Of a stretch of 64,000 nt of DNA, positions 35,703-48,119 are shown one piece after another. Numbering within the stretch: the first letter of the stretch is position 1; each line of letters begins with the position of its first letter. The notes under the pieces are model-generated. The model was not told the DNA's origin. It ran no database searches and saw nothing but the letters and a program-made list of their open reading frames with translations. Source of the stretch: Mixia osmundae IAM 14324 (Eukaryota; Basidiomycota; Mixiomycetes; Mixiales; Mixiaceae); contig NW_014575563.1 in assembly GCF_000708205.1 (NCBI RefSeq), forward strand, positions 2,184,068 through 2,248,067, in the 5' to 3' direction. A program made the position numbers and the translations under genes.

Positions 35703-37190
35703 TCAGTCGAGCGAATCCTCGAGACTCTCGTCCTCGATTTCGACCTCGTCGTGCTCATTCTGATTGAGCAAGGCTGGCGAACGCGTTCCGTTCAGCATAG
35801 ATGCTTGAGGGGTCGGGTCCATTTTTGCGCCAGCATAGTCAAGTGCGAGCGTGGACAGGTTGAGCGGGAGGAAGATATAGAAAAGCGCGCCCTTTTCATA
35901 CCACTTGCCGGAGCTCTTGCTCAGCGCGCCGTCCGGTCCTGGCAGAAGAACGTAGCGACAGATGCGGAACATTGTCGTCAGAGGGCCCGAGGACTCCATA
36001 TCGCGTCTGAGCTGTCCCATCTGATCGACCAGCATTTCATTGGCCCTTATGCTGTCCTCGAGACGCGCTTGTAAGATCGCGAAACGCTCATCGTTGGTGA
36101 GTCTGATATACTCGCCGTTGCGTTCGGTCCGCCTGACCGCCTTCGAGAGTTGGGTGAGCGGGGCGTCGATGTTGTCTCGCATGACTTTGACCTCTGTCTT
36201 GGTAGCGAATGCCTTTTTGAGGACTGCCAGATCATGCTCGAGTCGATCGACGCGCTCGCGCAACTCTTGTACTTCACGCGAAGGATAGTGAACGTATTCG
36301 TGCTGCTGCAGCTTCCAGTCCTTGATTCGGTTCCAGAAGTTCCATGTGGGACGGAGCTCTGAGCAGAAGACAAAGATAGCGATGTTGCGGTCTGACAGAA
36401 TGTTCTCTGGATCGCTCAGATACTGTCGGCAGAAGACGAGCAGCTGCTGCGCGATGAGTGGGCTGACAAAGGTCGCGCCGAGCCAGATGACCTCTGCAGT
36501 CGCCAGCGCGGAGCCAGAAGCTCTGGCATCGGCTGCATGCTGCTCGTTGACGGGGATGGAAGGATCGAGCATACTCTTCTTGAGCGGAATCCTCTGTCTC
36601 GAGAGAGCGTACATGTCCCAGGGCACTGTGCAGGCTGATGAGCACGCGTCTCTACGGCTCAGCAGGGCAGACGTACGCTTCAGGAGGACATAGATGCCAA
36701 AGCCGAGGATGCAGACGAAGATGAAGTCGGACCAGCCATCGCTAGTGCCGTGGATGAGGGCGCCGATGGTGGGGACGATACAGATGAAGACAGGAAAGGC
36801 GTGCCAGCCTCCGTAGTTGTTGTGATCGTCCTCATCACCAGGCTGATCGCCCGTGACGCCAATCGCCTGGTGATAGCGTATCTCGCCGTTGGGCAGGACG
36901 GTGTGCTTCCGGGAAGGAGGATACATCTTGATGTTGTTCGATGTGCCTCTTTCGCGATGCTCGCCTCGTGATGAGGAAGATCGACTGGAGCCCGACATCC
37001 TGACAGGTCTATCCCCCGACGAGCCGTAGAGTGGCACCCTCTCCGTCGTCGGGCTGCTCGTCACTGACGTGTCGGTCGAGCGAGACTCGAGAGGTTGCGC
37101 GCCCAATCCTGCGCCACTTGTTCTTCCCTGCTTGTCCTTGCCTCTCGTGCTGGACGACGTACTCGTGGCTGCCGAGCTAGTGGGTGTCAT
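35703..37190 (-). CDS. Membrane protein with central coiled coil, function unknown
   Basis: Two exons (37190-36677 and 36625-35703) give 478 residues. An N-terminal disordered Ser/Thr/Arg region of about 120 residues is followed by two adjacent hydrophobic segments (HAFPVFICIVPTIGALIHG and FIFVCILGFGIYVLL) and the phrase LPWDMYALSR. A third hydrophobic stretch (VIWLGATFVSPLIAQQLLV) comes next, then a soluble coiled coil (REVQELRERVDRLEHDLAVL and on). A last hydrophobic stretch reads ALFYIFLPLNLSTLAL, and the tail is acidic. The 51-base intron (36626-36676) is a multiple of three and stop-free, so unspliced mRNA would also be translatable. I believe it is spliced because KLPWDMY is then continuous with a hydrophobic segment. 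The family is not recognised. Its promoter is shared with BMS1. Confidence 0.65.
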   Translation of the reverse strand: MTPTSSAATSTSSSTRGKDKQGRTSGAGLGAQPLESRSTDTSVTSSPTTERVPLYGSSGDRPVRMSGSSRSSSSRGEHRERGTSNNIKMYPPSRKHTVLPNGEIRYHQAIGVTGDQPGDEDDHNNYGGWHAFPVFICIVPTIGALIHGTSDGWSDFIFVCILGFGIYVLLKRTSALLSRRDACSSACTVPWDMYALSRQRIPLKKSMLDPSIPVNEQHAADARASGSALATAEVIWLGATFVSPLIAQQLLVFCRQYLSDPENILSDRNIAIFVFCSELRPTWNFWNRIKDWKLQQHEYVHYPSREVQELRERVDRLEHDLAVLKKAFATKTEVKVMRDNIDAPLTQLSKAVRRTERNGEYIRLTNDERFAILQARLEDSIRANEMLVDQMGQLRRDMESSGPLTTMFRICRYVLLPGPDGALSKSSGKWYEKGALFYIFLPLNLSTLALDYAGAKMDPTPQASMLNGTRSPALLNQNEHDEVEIEDESLEDSLD

Positions 37191-37375
37191 ATGCAGCCCG
37201 ACAGGGGGGGCGGACAGAGTGTGTGAATGTCGATCAATCGATGATGACGGGCCGTGTCGTCCGTTTTGTTTGGCAAAGTCAAAGCAAAGCGAGTCGCGTC
37301 ACGCTTCCAAATTTCGAGAGATCACTGATGAAATTTGAAGTTGCGAACAAAACTTCGAGTCGAGTCGAGGCCGTC

Positions 37376-40300
37376 ATGGACAACCAGAGCAACAAGCCAC
37401 ACCGGACGAGCAAAGGCAAGGCAAAGGAGAACACCGGAGAGCTCAGAGGAAGAAATCCAAAGGCGTTTGCGCCCGCATCTGGCAGGAGAGCCGAAAAGAA
37501 TGCTAGGAGGAACGTCGAGAAGGATCAGACGAGGCTGCACGTCCCTGCCATCGATAGGACTTTTGGCGGACATGGCGCAGGTCAAGGGATGTCCAGCGTA
37601 CTCGGTCAAGCAGACAAGGAGGAAGGGCCGCCTCCCATCATCGTTGCTGTCATTGGCCCGCCTGGCGTACGTCCCTTTGCGTATGACTCGCGCTTTGGGA
37701 TACAGAGCTTATAGCCTAACCTCGCCGCCAGGTCGGCAAGACGACGCTCGTCCGCAGTCTCGTCAGACGGTACACAAAGACGACCCTGTCCGACATTCGC
37801 GGCCCCGTCACTGTCGTGACAGGCAAGGCACGTAGGCTGACGCTCGTCGAATGCCCAAATGACCTGGGCGCGATCATCGACATCTCTAAGGTCGCAGATC
37901 TCGTGCTGCTTCTGATCGACGGTAGCTTCGGTTTCGAGATGGAGACTTTCGAGGCTCTTTCTGCGCTATCCTCTCACGGCATGCCTAAACTCATCGGTGT
38001 CCTCACTCATATCGATCTTATCAAGTCACCTGCCTTGCTGAAAGCCCAGAAGAAGCGCCTCAAGACCCGATTTTGGACCGAAGTCTATGATGGCGCCAAA
38101 CTGTTCTATCTTTCGGGCGTGATCAATGGTCGCTATCCAGACAGAGAGATCCTCAACCTTTCCCGTTTCATCTCGATTGCTAAATTCAGACCTCTCACTT
38201 TCCGCAACACACACTCCTACATGGTCGCCGATCGACTGGAAGATCTCACCCCTCGAGAACAGATACGCACGCGACCTGAACAAGATCGGACGATAGCCCT
38301 TTGGGGCTACCTACGAGGCGTACCTCTACGTGCGCCTTCTGCAGCCTCGAGCGTCAGAGTACACATCCCCGGCTCGGGCGTCGATGCATTCCAAGTCGAT
38401 CAGATGACGCCGCTGCCAGATCCTTGTCCGCTGCCGACGCAGGAGAGCGAGAAGCGTCGGAAGCTGAGCGAGAAGAACAAGCTCGTCCATGCGCCGATGA
38501 GCGGCGGTGCTGGCGGCGGTGTCGTCTTTGACGGCGAGCGTATCTGGATTAACACTGCCGGCACCTTCACCAAGCGCTCGGCAGAAAACGAAGATGGTGC
38601 GAATCCGGAGCTCGTCGGTGAGGGCGAGCGCATGGTCATGGACCTCCAAGATGTCAATTCGACTCTGCGTCAAGGTATAGCCAGCAGCCAGATCCGTCTT
38701 CTCGGCTCTTCGCGAGACCCGTTGCAGATCGAGAACAATGATCCTTCAGACGACGAGGATCTCGAAGATAACGAGATAGGCGACAGTGACAGTGCAGACG
38801 ATGTGGACGTGCTCGAAAGTGACATCGATGATAATGTCACGCGCCTGAGGGAGAGCAGACGTCCTGCGCTTGCAGGTCGCGCGCAGCTAGATCCGCAGCT
38901 AGAGTCAGACTCTGACGACGAAGCTGCGTTCGCAGAGAGCGACTCAGAGCTGGGCAATGAAGCGAGCGAGGCCGATCATGGAACTAGCAGCGCAGATGAG
39001 ATTCCCATCCTGCCGCAATGGAAGCAAGATTTAGCAAGCAAGGCAGCGCAGGCTTTCGCTTCTTCGACCGCGCGTCGCAAGCCTGATCTCATGAAGCTCA
39101 TCTATGACAGCGAATTGACACCTCTCGAGATCTGCTATGGCGCTGCAGAGGAGGTCGTACGAGACGCAGATTTGACGGACGACGACAACCTCTTTGTCGT
39201 GCGCAAGCCGACCGAAGTGCTTGCTGAACGATTGGAGGACCGTTCGCGTGCGCCGCTCGACCTTGATCGTCTCAGGTCATGGGAGAATCCTGAGACGCTG
39301 ATGGCGCTGCGCAGCCGATTCATTACAGGCGACAACGTCACGGCGGTGCCTGCATCGAATGCGTACGAATCTGACGGCGAAGGCGCAGACTTTGAAGATC
39401 TCGAAGGCGAAGACAGCGCAAGCAAACTGGCGGAAGCAAGCGAGTCTGCTGCCGACGCGCAAGTGGACAGTCGAGCTGCGTTGCAAGCAAAGAAAGCCGA
39501 ATTGAAGCGCAAATTTGACCAACAGTACGACGACTCGAGCGATGACGAGGGCAAGAAAGACTTCTACACCGAGCAGAAAGAGGAGATGGCCAAGCGTCTG
39601 AGAGCTACCCGAATCGAATTTGCAAACGACGATCTGGAGACTCGAGCTCTCGTCGAGGGGCATCGTCCTGGAACATATGTCCGCATGGAGATCTCGGGCG
39701 TGCCAAGCGAGCTCGTAGAGCATTTCGATCCTACCTTCCCTCTGGTCGTCGGCAGTCTGACGTCCCACGAGGAAAACATGGGCTTCGTACAGATGCGATT
39801 GAAGAAGCACCGATGGCATTCGAAAATTCTCAAGACAAGCGATCCCCTCATTCTCAGCATTGGCTGGCGGCGCTTTCAAACTGTGCCGATCTACTCGCTT
39901 GACGATGGCACGCGGAATCGCATGCTCAAGTATACGCCAGAGCATATGCATTGCTTGGCTACATTCTACGGGCCCACCGCCACACCCAATACAGGTGTCT
40001 GTGCCTTCAACACGATTCGCAATGAGCAGCGCGCTTTCCGCGTGTCTGCAACCGGCGTGGTGCTGGAAGCCAGCGGCTCTACGCAGATCACCAAGAAGAT
40101 CAAGTTGACCGGCATACCTTACAAGATCTTCAAGAACACTGCTTTCGTCAAGGACATGTTCACGACAGCATTGGAGGTAGCGAAATTTGAAGGGGCCAAT
40201 ATTCGCACCGTCTCTGGTATTCGCGGCCAGATCAAGAAGGCACTTGCCAAGCCCGAAGGATGCTTCCGAGCAGCCTTCGAAGACAAAGTGCTGGTCAGCG

Positions 40301-40915
40301 ATATCATCTTCTTGCGCGCTTGGTACGAGATCCATCCTCGCAAGTTCTACAATCCGGTTGGCTCTCTTCTGCTCGAAGATAAGTCATTGTGGACTGGCAT
40401 GCGTCTGACTGGCGAAGTGCGACGACACGAAGGCGTGAAGACGCCAAGCAACATCAACTCGCTCTACAAGGTAGCTTATGCCTTCACTTATTATCGTAAA
40501 AGGCTTATTAGCATCGCAGCCCGTTGAACGTCAAACACGCCGCTTTAACCCGCTCAAAGTTCCCCGAAAGCTCGAGGCATCTCTGCCGTTCGCCAACAAG
40601 CCAAAGGAAATGCTGCCACAGACAAAGCAAACATACATGCAGAAACGGGCAGTGGTGCTGCAGCCGGAAGAAAAGAAGGCGATCGGCCTGCTACAACAAA
40701 TTCAGGCAATACAGAAACAGAAGCTCGCCAAACGCAGCTCGAAGCAGACTGAACGCAAGCAAGAGCGTCTCAAGAAGCTTGCAAAGGGCGAAGAGGCCCG
40801 GCAATCGAGGGAAAAGCTATCGCGCAAAGAGTATTACCGCGAAACTGGTATCATTGAAAAGCGAAAGGCAGACGGAGAAGACACAAGCAAGTCACGCAAA
40901 CGCTCGCGGTCCTAG
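37376..40915 (+). CDS. BMS1: Bms1, GTPase of the small-subunit processome
   Basis: Three exons (37376-37666, 37732-40470, 40520-40915) give 1141 residues, near the 1183 of yeast Bms1. The G1 P-loop GPPGVGKTT is split by intron 1 right after GPPG. VLTHIDLI looks like the G4 region. Ser/Asp/Glu-rich acidic stretches lie in the middle, around NDPSDDEDLEDNEIGDSDSA. The conserved C-terminal block includes PVERQTRRFNPLKVPR and LPFANKPKEMLP. Bms1 binds U3 snoRNA-containing pre-ribosomes and brings in the Rcl1 factor for cleavage at A2. The tail is Lys/Arg-rich, as expected for a nucleolar protein. A long open frame on the opposite strand at 39277-40335 is a codon shadow. Confidence 0.97.
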
Positions 40916-41010
40916 TACATGCAAATCGACGATGTTTTTTGTTGTCAACAACAGGCGTGAGATGTATGCCGCTCGATATTTTGCGAATGCTCTGTGCTTT
41001 GCATGGAAAT

Positions 41011-44000
41011 CTAGGTGAGCGCGTCCGGTGCCGAGTCGGGATCTGCGTTCGAATGCAGGAGTCGGTGCCAGCTGCTTGAGCTAGCCTTGCGCTGCTGATG
41101 CTCTGTCTTGATCCGTATGCTCGCTGCCGCATCTGCAATCTCTTGCAAGACTTCGCGACGCAATGCAACGCTCTGCGAGACGCTGCGAGACGCGCCGTTG
41201 TCATTCGCACCGTGAGCAGGAGCGTCAGGCTGCGCTGGCTGAGCTACAGTCTGACCGGGTCGGCGACCCAGAGACGACGAAGAAATGGAGCGCCACAAAG
41301 TAGCCGAAATCGAAGACTGCCGCTTACTGTCATCTTGCTGATGTGTTGGCAGATCTAGCGGGACAACAACTTGCTCGGTACCGTCAAGGTTGATCAGACC
41401 TATGGCCTTATCTAGTGTTGCCTTTTCACTGAGGATGACTGCATCGGCGAGTTTCCCCTCGTCTGCAGCTGGCTCGTCAGCACGCAGCTCGCCCGTGCCG
41501 CCTTCGCTCGATACGAACGCGTTGCCATGATATATCACCGTGTTGTCGAGATGCAGCAGTCCAAGCGGATCGCGAGGCAGCCAGAGTGCATACGAAAGTG
41601 GCGTATGTAAACAGGGGTCTTCATATTCGGTCGCAAAGCGAGGCCTGTCGTCCCTGAGCAGCTTGGGATGTAGCGAGACCAGTTCGCTCAATTTGGCTGG
41701 CTCCGGAAGATTCCTCTTCCCGTCTGCGGCCACCAAGTCATCGGCATGGCGTGTCACGTCAGCATGCGTCGGCCGTGCGCTGCGAAGGCGTGCAGCACGA
41801 GACTTGAGCTGCGTGTAGATTGCGCGAGCGGTACGTTCGATGAGCTGCTTCGGGTAGGCAGCGCATCTATGCCAGTAGCCCGGACGAGATATTTTGCGGA
41901 TCTCGCTGTGCGTATCGGCGGTCGCTTGGTCAGCATCGTGAGGGCTTTCGTCGCCGGATTCTCCTTCATCCTCGTCTTCGTCTGGCTTGACAGTCTGCAC
42001 TTGTTGAGTGTGTCGGAGAGCGGCTTCCTCCTTGATGAGGCGATAATGCGCAAGATCGACGACGCGCGTCCAGACAAGCTTAAAAACGACTGTGATGACG
42101 AGCAAGGGAATGATTGCGCCGCCAAGTCTACCTTTCTGTGCGATCGCAAAATCAGCACAGTACCCAACACCAAGCGACGTGCTCGCCTTCAGTGTCCAGA
42201 AAAAGGCCATGAGGACGAATTGAGCAAGAAAGAGGCCGTCACAGGAATATCGAAGCACCCGTTTTAGTACGACGCGGCCCTGTCCCTCGTAATATCGCCG
42301 CCAATACACGTGACAGAGCTGCACACATTATCAGTGATTGCATGAGGCTGTGCTTGCAGTCTTGCCTGATTTTTGACGACTATGCAAGTGACGGAGAAGT
42401 AGACGAAAATGAAAGCAATGACCAGTGGATTGAGCAAGCAAAAGACGAAGAAGACTGTCATGACGAGTAGTGACAAGGGGGCAAAGTAGGAATAATTGAA
42501 GGAACGGGGTAGCGACTTTTCTAGACGCTTGCGAGGTGTCTGTGCCTTCCTCAGGCCGCTATGCAGGATCATAGGTAGCCCGAACATGGCCAACTCGATG
42601 AATTGATGCACGGCGGTGACTAGGATAGCCCAGCCGGTATAAAAGACCGCAGCTTTTCCGAGTGATCAGTTGAACACATGATGCAGCAGAACCCGCTCAC
42701 CTTGCGGGAAGGATGATGAAATGAGCTCTAAGACGCTCAGCGGAGTCGTAAAGACATTGACAAGCGCGGTGATTGCCGTCGTACCGATGCAAAAGAAGAC
42801 CAGAAGGTTTGTCACGAGCCACTGAGGCGACGCTTTCATTAGCACTAGATCGCCAAGCAGCAAGAATAGAGCGGCGCACTTTCCAGTAGCGCGCCATCTG
42901 GAGCTTGTGCTGGCGCGACATTGTCAAGACAGCGCTCTTGATCGAGATAAGCATGATCAACGGGGGTATCGAGATAGAAAGAGCTGCAACGAGAATGGTA
43001 GGCACGAAAGAAGAGACGAGCGATTTTGCGATGGAGTGATGCAGGAAAAAATCGTTCAGGCCCGCAAAATGCTGTGACAGAAACTCGACAGAGACGAGCG
43101 CCACGATTGCAGAGACTGGCAAGATATATATAATCGTGAAGATCCAGAACAAGATTGTGATGACTGTCGTGCGCAGGACCTCCTGGGAGAACGACGCCCG
43201 AACGACGCGGTCCCACTGCAGATCACGGAAATGAGGTGCATCCTCGACGCGGCAGGTCATCCTTTTGGTCAGATGAAAGCCGAGCTTGCGTTTAGCGAGG
43301 CGCGCATATTTGGGCTCGCTAAAAGTGACAAAGGCAAGCGAAGACGTCTGAAATTTCTCAGGCGTTGCACGATGCTTCTCTATGAGTCCGGAGAGTAAGT
43401 TGAGCTTCGTCAAGAGATAGTCGATCGAAGCCACCTCGGCATTCTTGAATAGCTTCAATTTCATAGTGGGCTGATAGCGATCGAGCAGGCGGGCCGATAC
43501 CGTGTGCAGGGCATCATAGATTGTCGCGTGCACGGATTCGACCGGACCGAAGGCATCGCGCTCATATGCAGGTAGGAACGGGTAAAGCAAGTCAACGAGA
43601 CGCTCGCGCTCGGCCTTCTCGTTCGCTTCGAGATCGACGAGAGATTCTGACGAGGCGAGAGCAGTGCTTGTCGGCGCACTATCGCGAGAGGATTGCTGCT
43701 TGAGTTCTGTAGCCGAACTGGTGGGAAATGGCTCGGATGCGATCTTGCTGGCTCTGCGCAGGGTGGATTGAAGAGCAACATCGTCCATGATGTTACGGAC
43801 AAGTTTGAGATGGGCAGCTTCGAGCAAGTGTAGCGTCTCTTCGCGTCTATTGCACAGATCAAGCAGCTCGGCAGTGCGGCGAACGAGCACGACCCTGGTC
43901 ACAAACTGCCGTTCGGGTAAAGTCGAGCCTTCTTCGGTCGTTGGCGATAGCTGCGGCGTCGTCTCATCGCTCAGCGCAGCCTTGCTGTTGTTGCGCGAAT

Positions 44001-44910
44001 GGGTGCGTAATCGCGAAATGGACTGTCCGAGAGCTGCTGTCTGGCGTGAGAAGCGCTTCGATCCTCTCACCGAATTTGGCTGCGTCGAGGGCGCGCTTGA
44101 TTCGGGCCGGGTTTTCGAACCTTTGCGCTCGACAAGTCGAGAGATTGAGGTCTCAAAGTAGTCTGCCACTGTTCTCTCGGACTGCCTGATCTCTGCGGGC
44201 AGATTGGAGACGACGACAGTGCGATATTTCCAGGCTCCCTTTGACGATCGCTCAGGATAGTCTTGATCGCCGGTGGGATCTGCGAGGTCGAGGGCGAGCT
44301 GATCGAGTGTCTTGCGGCGATGGCGGATGACGCCCATCGATAGCCAGATGAGCATGACCATCCAGGTCAATGAGACCCACCACATGAGCACCGTGTGAAC
44401 CCAGAGATAGTTGATGCCCGTTGGCGAGAGTACGAGCGAGGAGAGCGAGGCACGCGCCATCGAACCTTGTGAGATGGTTGGAGGCGCATAGTGCAGGTGC
44501 AGAGGCATGAGGATGACAAAGACTGTGACGAGATGCAGAAGAATGATGTACCAGCATCCCCTGATCCAGCGCACGTACGTCGCTGCGTCCATGCCCGTCC
44601 TCGACACGTAGAAATCGTCGGTGAGCATCGCGGTCTGCCAGATCCACAACAAAGGGTTGCTCGCCAGCCTCGGTGACTTGTGACCGGCAGCGAAGCATCT
44701 TATTTGATACAGATAGCCCATCTCATAGTCCTCCACGGAGTCTTGGCCTTCGATAGGCTGCAGACGAGTGCCAGCAGGCGTTTTCCGGCGCATCCGCCTG
44801 AGCGTTTCGAAGGCGCCTGTGCACAAGCCCGCGATGACGCCGGCCAAGGCGACTGTACTCAGCAGGCCTGTAAAGGCAGGCGAGTACACCTTGTCCTGCA
44901 GTGTCGCCAT
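41011..44910 (-). CDS. CSC1/OSCA-type stress-gated cation channel
   Basis: A multi-exon gene of about 1,200 residues starting MATLQDKVYSP at 44910. It has an N-terminal helix, a pair of helices (IILLHLVTVFVILMP and HTVLMWWVSLTWMVMLIW), a large cytosolic domain of the PHM7 type with a Ser-rich insert, and the seven-helix RSN1_7TM core from VVRASFSQEVLRTT onward. TILFWIFTIIYILPVSAIVAL, PLIMLISIKSAVLTMSRQHK and SYFAPLSLLVMTVFFVFCLL are typical helices. The clear intron at YWK|WLVTNLL removes 58 bases and contains a TGCTAATG branch site. The C-terminus is a 300-residue soluble tail. OSCA/TMEM63/Csc1 proteins open in response to membrane tension or hyperosmotic shock and pass calcium. It shares a 123-base promoter with ALO1. 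Confidence 0.88.
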
Positions 44911-45033
44911 GTCAGCTCTTTGCACGTACGCAACACGCCCGAATCCAGTCAGGTCACACAGTTCTGCGGTCGACGCGTACTTTCGGCTTTGAAAATTGAC
45001 TTTACTCTTTTGACATTCGCCGCCGATCGAAAC

Positions 45034-46667
45034 ATGTCAAAGACGAATGGCGCAGTGAGGCTGACCCCTGCAGACCTGGAAAAGGTGTCTGTGGACGAAC
45101 TGATGCGAGCAACTCGATCGTTGCGGCAAAAATCCACTTATTTCACCAATTGGGCGGGCTCCTACAGATGTCGAGCACGAGCGATCTTCAAGCCGAACAC
45201 GGAGCGACAGGTTCAGCAGGTCGTGGAACTTACGAGACGCCAGCAAGAAACGCTACGCTGCTATGGCACAGGCCATTCACCGTCTGATCTGGCTTGCACC
45301 GACGGTTTCATGCTCAATCTGGACAACATGCAAGAAGTCCTTGACATAGATCAGCAGTCCAACGTCGTCACCGTGCAGGGCGGCATCAAGCTCCGTGCGT
45401 GATTGTGCATGTACGATGTCAGTCTGGCTGAGGCTTGCGCAGATCGGCTGCATCCTATTCTGGAAAGGAACGGGCTCGCGATGTCCGTGATGGGTTCCAT
45501 CTCTGATCAGTCCATCGCCGGTGCCATATCGACTGCAACACATGGCACAGGCATCAGATTCGGCAACATTTCGACATATGTGCGCTCTATGACTCTTGTG
45601 CTTGCCGATGCCTCCATTGTAACGATCGATCGCGAGCATGACGCGCCCCTGTTCATGGCCAGCCTATGCGGTCTCGGGCTCACGGGTGTTATCATCAGGG
45701 TCGCGCTGCAGTGCGAGCCTATGTTTCATCTACGCGAGCGAGTCGTCGAGTACGACTACAGCGAGATGATGGGCAACCTCGAAGCAAGTCTGGACGACAA
45801 AGATCGATCCACAAAGGGCAGCCTGCTCGAGGACAATGAGCATGTCAAAATACACTGGTTTCCCCATGTCGACAAGGCTCTTGTGACTACTATGAATCGC
45901 ACCAGAGAGGTGTGTCTTCTTTGCCACACGAGCAAGACAAAGCTCATGCAGACAGCCAGGACCGCACCCCACCACCGTCAACCTGGGCAGCGATTCAGGC
46001 ACGAGCTATAGGCTATCACTGGCATCAATTCGGCCTCTTTGTAGCGACCTTTCTGCCCCTACTCCTAGGCTACCACGCAATGATCATGTGGCGGTTTGCC
46101 TTTGCGCTGCCGAAAGATGATCACAGCAAGCAGCCGGTCAGCACTCGCGTCGGCACGCCGCCAGAGATCTTCAACATGGACTGCCTCTTCCCCCAGTACA
46201 CCTTTGAAGGCGTCGTGCCGATCGAGAATACTGCCGATGTTCTTCGCGAGCTGGCTCAATGGTACAAGGAAGAGGACGTCAAGTCTGGCGGCTTGACGCA
46301 CCATTTCCCAGTCGAGATACGGTTTGTCGAGCAAGACGATATCTGGCTCAGTCCGACGTACAGGATGCGAGGCGCATATATCGGCATCATGCAATATCGA
46401 CCCTATGGCTTTCCCGTGCCATACAAAAAGCTGTTCGCCTCCTTTGAACAGCTACTCGTTCGACATGGCGGTAGGTCTCACTGGGCAAAGTCGCATCGTA
46501 CCAACAAGCCAGCATTGCACAAGATGTACGAGCATCTCGACGATTTCCTCGAGGTACGTGAGCGCGTCGATCCTGACAACATCTTTGTCAACCCGTACAC
46601 GAGGAGACATCTTTTTGCCGACGTAGGCGAGGAGGTTGACATGCGCAGATTCAAGCAAAACGTCTAG
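45034..46667 (+). CDS. ALO1: D-arabinono-1,4-lactone oxidase
   Basis: Three exons (45034-45394, 45443-45909, 45960-46667) give 511 residues, close to the 526 of yeast Alo1. It makes D-erythroascorbate, the fungal analogue of vitamin C, in the outer mitochondrial membrane. The VAO-type FAD domain has YGTGHSPSDL, in which the His is the likely covalent FAD attachment site. GSISDQSIAGAISTATHGTG is the second FAD-binding block. The substrate domain ends with the family's HWAK (SHWAKSHR) and the phrase PDNIFVNPY. A hydrophobic stretch (GLFVATFLPLLLGY) in the middle could hold it to the membrane. The acceptor of intron 2 was chosen at 45959 because it keeps the frame into PPPSTWAAIQ. Confidence 0.95.
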
Positions 46668-46866
46668 CGTACTTGCAATGCAGGTCTCTCTCGCGCGTCA
46701 GCATCTCAGGCACCTTGAGAGCAGCGAACTATGCTATGCCACCTGGGCGGAGCTCTCGTCCGTGTGGAGATGATCATGATCATGAGGGAGCTTGTGTGAG
46801 ATCTGCATTGGTGAGAATAGCTTACTATTAACTTTTGACGGTCTCAAATTGGCATGACCACGTACC

Positions 46867-46886
46867 ACGACGACGACGACGACGAC
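46867..46886. repeat. Short ACG/CGA trinucleotide repeat
   Basis: About six and a half copies of a CGA-type triplet lie in the short gap between ALO1 and the NDUFAF6-like gene, roughly 50-70 bases before the latter's start codon. It probably falls in its 5' leader. Confidence 0.85.
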
Positions 46887-46936
46887 TACACGCTTGACGC
46901 TTTGGCTGGTATTTGACAGTCGGAGCCCTCGATATC

Positions 46937-48108
46937 ATGCTCAGATGTACCTGTGCACGATTTCGATCGCAGCGCCGATCTGTCAGCACCTCTGCGGGCG
47001 TGACAGCCAAAAGCTCGCCTGAATATGTCTCCGAGCTTGTCAGGAGACTGGACTATGTATCTTATCTGCCGAGCTTCTTTTACCCGGCGAGCGCCAGACG
47101 GGCGTATCTTGCCATCAGGGCCTTCAACATCGAGCTTGCATCCATCAAGGACAATGTCTCCAATCCGATGATAGGCAAGATGCGCCTCGCATTCTGGCGA
47201 GATGCGCTCGAAGGCATCTTTGCCGTACGTCCTCTACTGTTGCGCCCGTGCTGCGCTGATGCCGGCAGCGTATGACAGGGACGACCGGCACAGCATCCGA
47301 TAGCACTGGAGCTCTCGCACGCAGCACGGCGTCATCGCTTGACACGATACCACGTCTCCAAGCTCATCGACGCACGAGTAAGGCTCATGTCTGGACACAA
47401 GGCTCGACTGACTGCGGGCACACAGGAGGCCGACCTCACTACAGACATCTATCATACTCTGGCCGACCTAGCGGCCTATGCCAGGTCGACTCAGTACTCG
47501 CTGCTGTCTTTGCAACTGCAAACGCTTGACATCCAGCAAAGCCTGACGCAAGAGACCTACAACCAAGTCGATATGAATGTCACTCATGATCACAAGACCC
47601 CGGATCCCTCGCGACCTCTGCCGCTCTCGACAATCGACCACGCGCTCTCACATCTTGCTGTGTCACTGACGTTGACGACCTTGTTGCGGGCTTTACCTCA
47701 TCACGCTGCAAAACGGTCTGCAGCCCCGATCCCGAGCGAGATTGCAAGCAAACATAGCCTCGTGACAGAGGAACTCTTTCGCTCAGGTGGCAGTGCCGGT
47801 GGTTTGAGAGATGCAGTCTACGATCTTGCTGGTACAGCATTTGTCGAGCTAGAGATGGCTCGCAAGACGCTCGGAATCGATCAACGTATCAAGGTACCCG
47901 TACCCGTCATGCCAGCTCTTCTGTCCGCCGTGGGTACGATCTTAGCCAGCCGAGGCTTGTCGTACTCACGCGCCTGCAGACATCGGCAAGATCCTACTTG
48001 ACGCTGCTCGAACGAGCCCGATTCGACGCGTTTGAGCCGAGCTTGCAAAGGCGATACTGGCGCTATCCTTTCCAAGTCTGGCACGACTCGCGCCGGCGCA
48101 TCTTCTGA
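46937..48108 (+). CDS. NDUFAF6-like mitochondrial protein (squalene/phytoene synthase fold)
   Basis: Three exons joined at FA|HPIALELSHA and LLSA|TSARSYLTLL. The start MLRCTCARFRSQRRSVST is an Arg/Ser-rich mitochondrial presequence. The core reads YPASARRAYLAIRAFNIELA and GKMRLAFWRDALEGIFA, both typical of the NDUFAF6/Sicily family, a degenerate relative of squalene and phytoene synthases. The Asp-rich metal-binding motifs of the active enzymes are not evident, as in other members of this group. These proteins are needed for complex I assembly. The end RRYWRYPFQVWHDSRRRIF is also family-like. The stop codon is only 11 bases from the stop of the thioesterase gene on the other strand. Confidence 0.85.
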
Positions 48109-48119
48109 TGCGCATATAA

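Noticed and set aside
37184-37375. In-frame extension upstream of the BMS1 ATG
   Set aside because: The family normally starts near MDNQSNK-type basic sequence, and the extension covers the short divergent promoter. The ATG at 37376 is preferred.
39277-40335. 352-codon open frame on the minus strand inside BMS1
   Set aside because: It lies opposite highly conserved BMS1 sequence, has no domain, and its composition follows from codon bias on the other strand.
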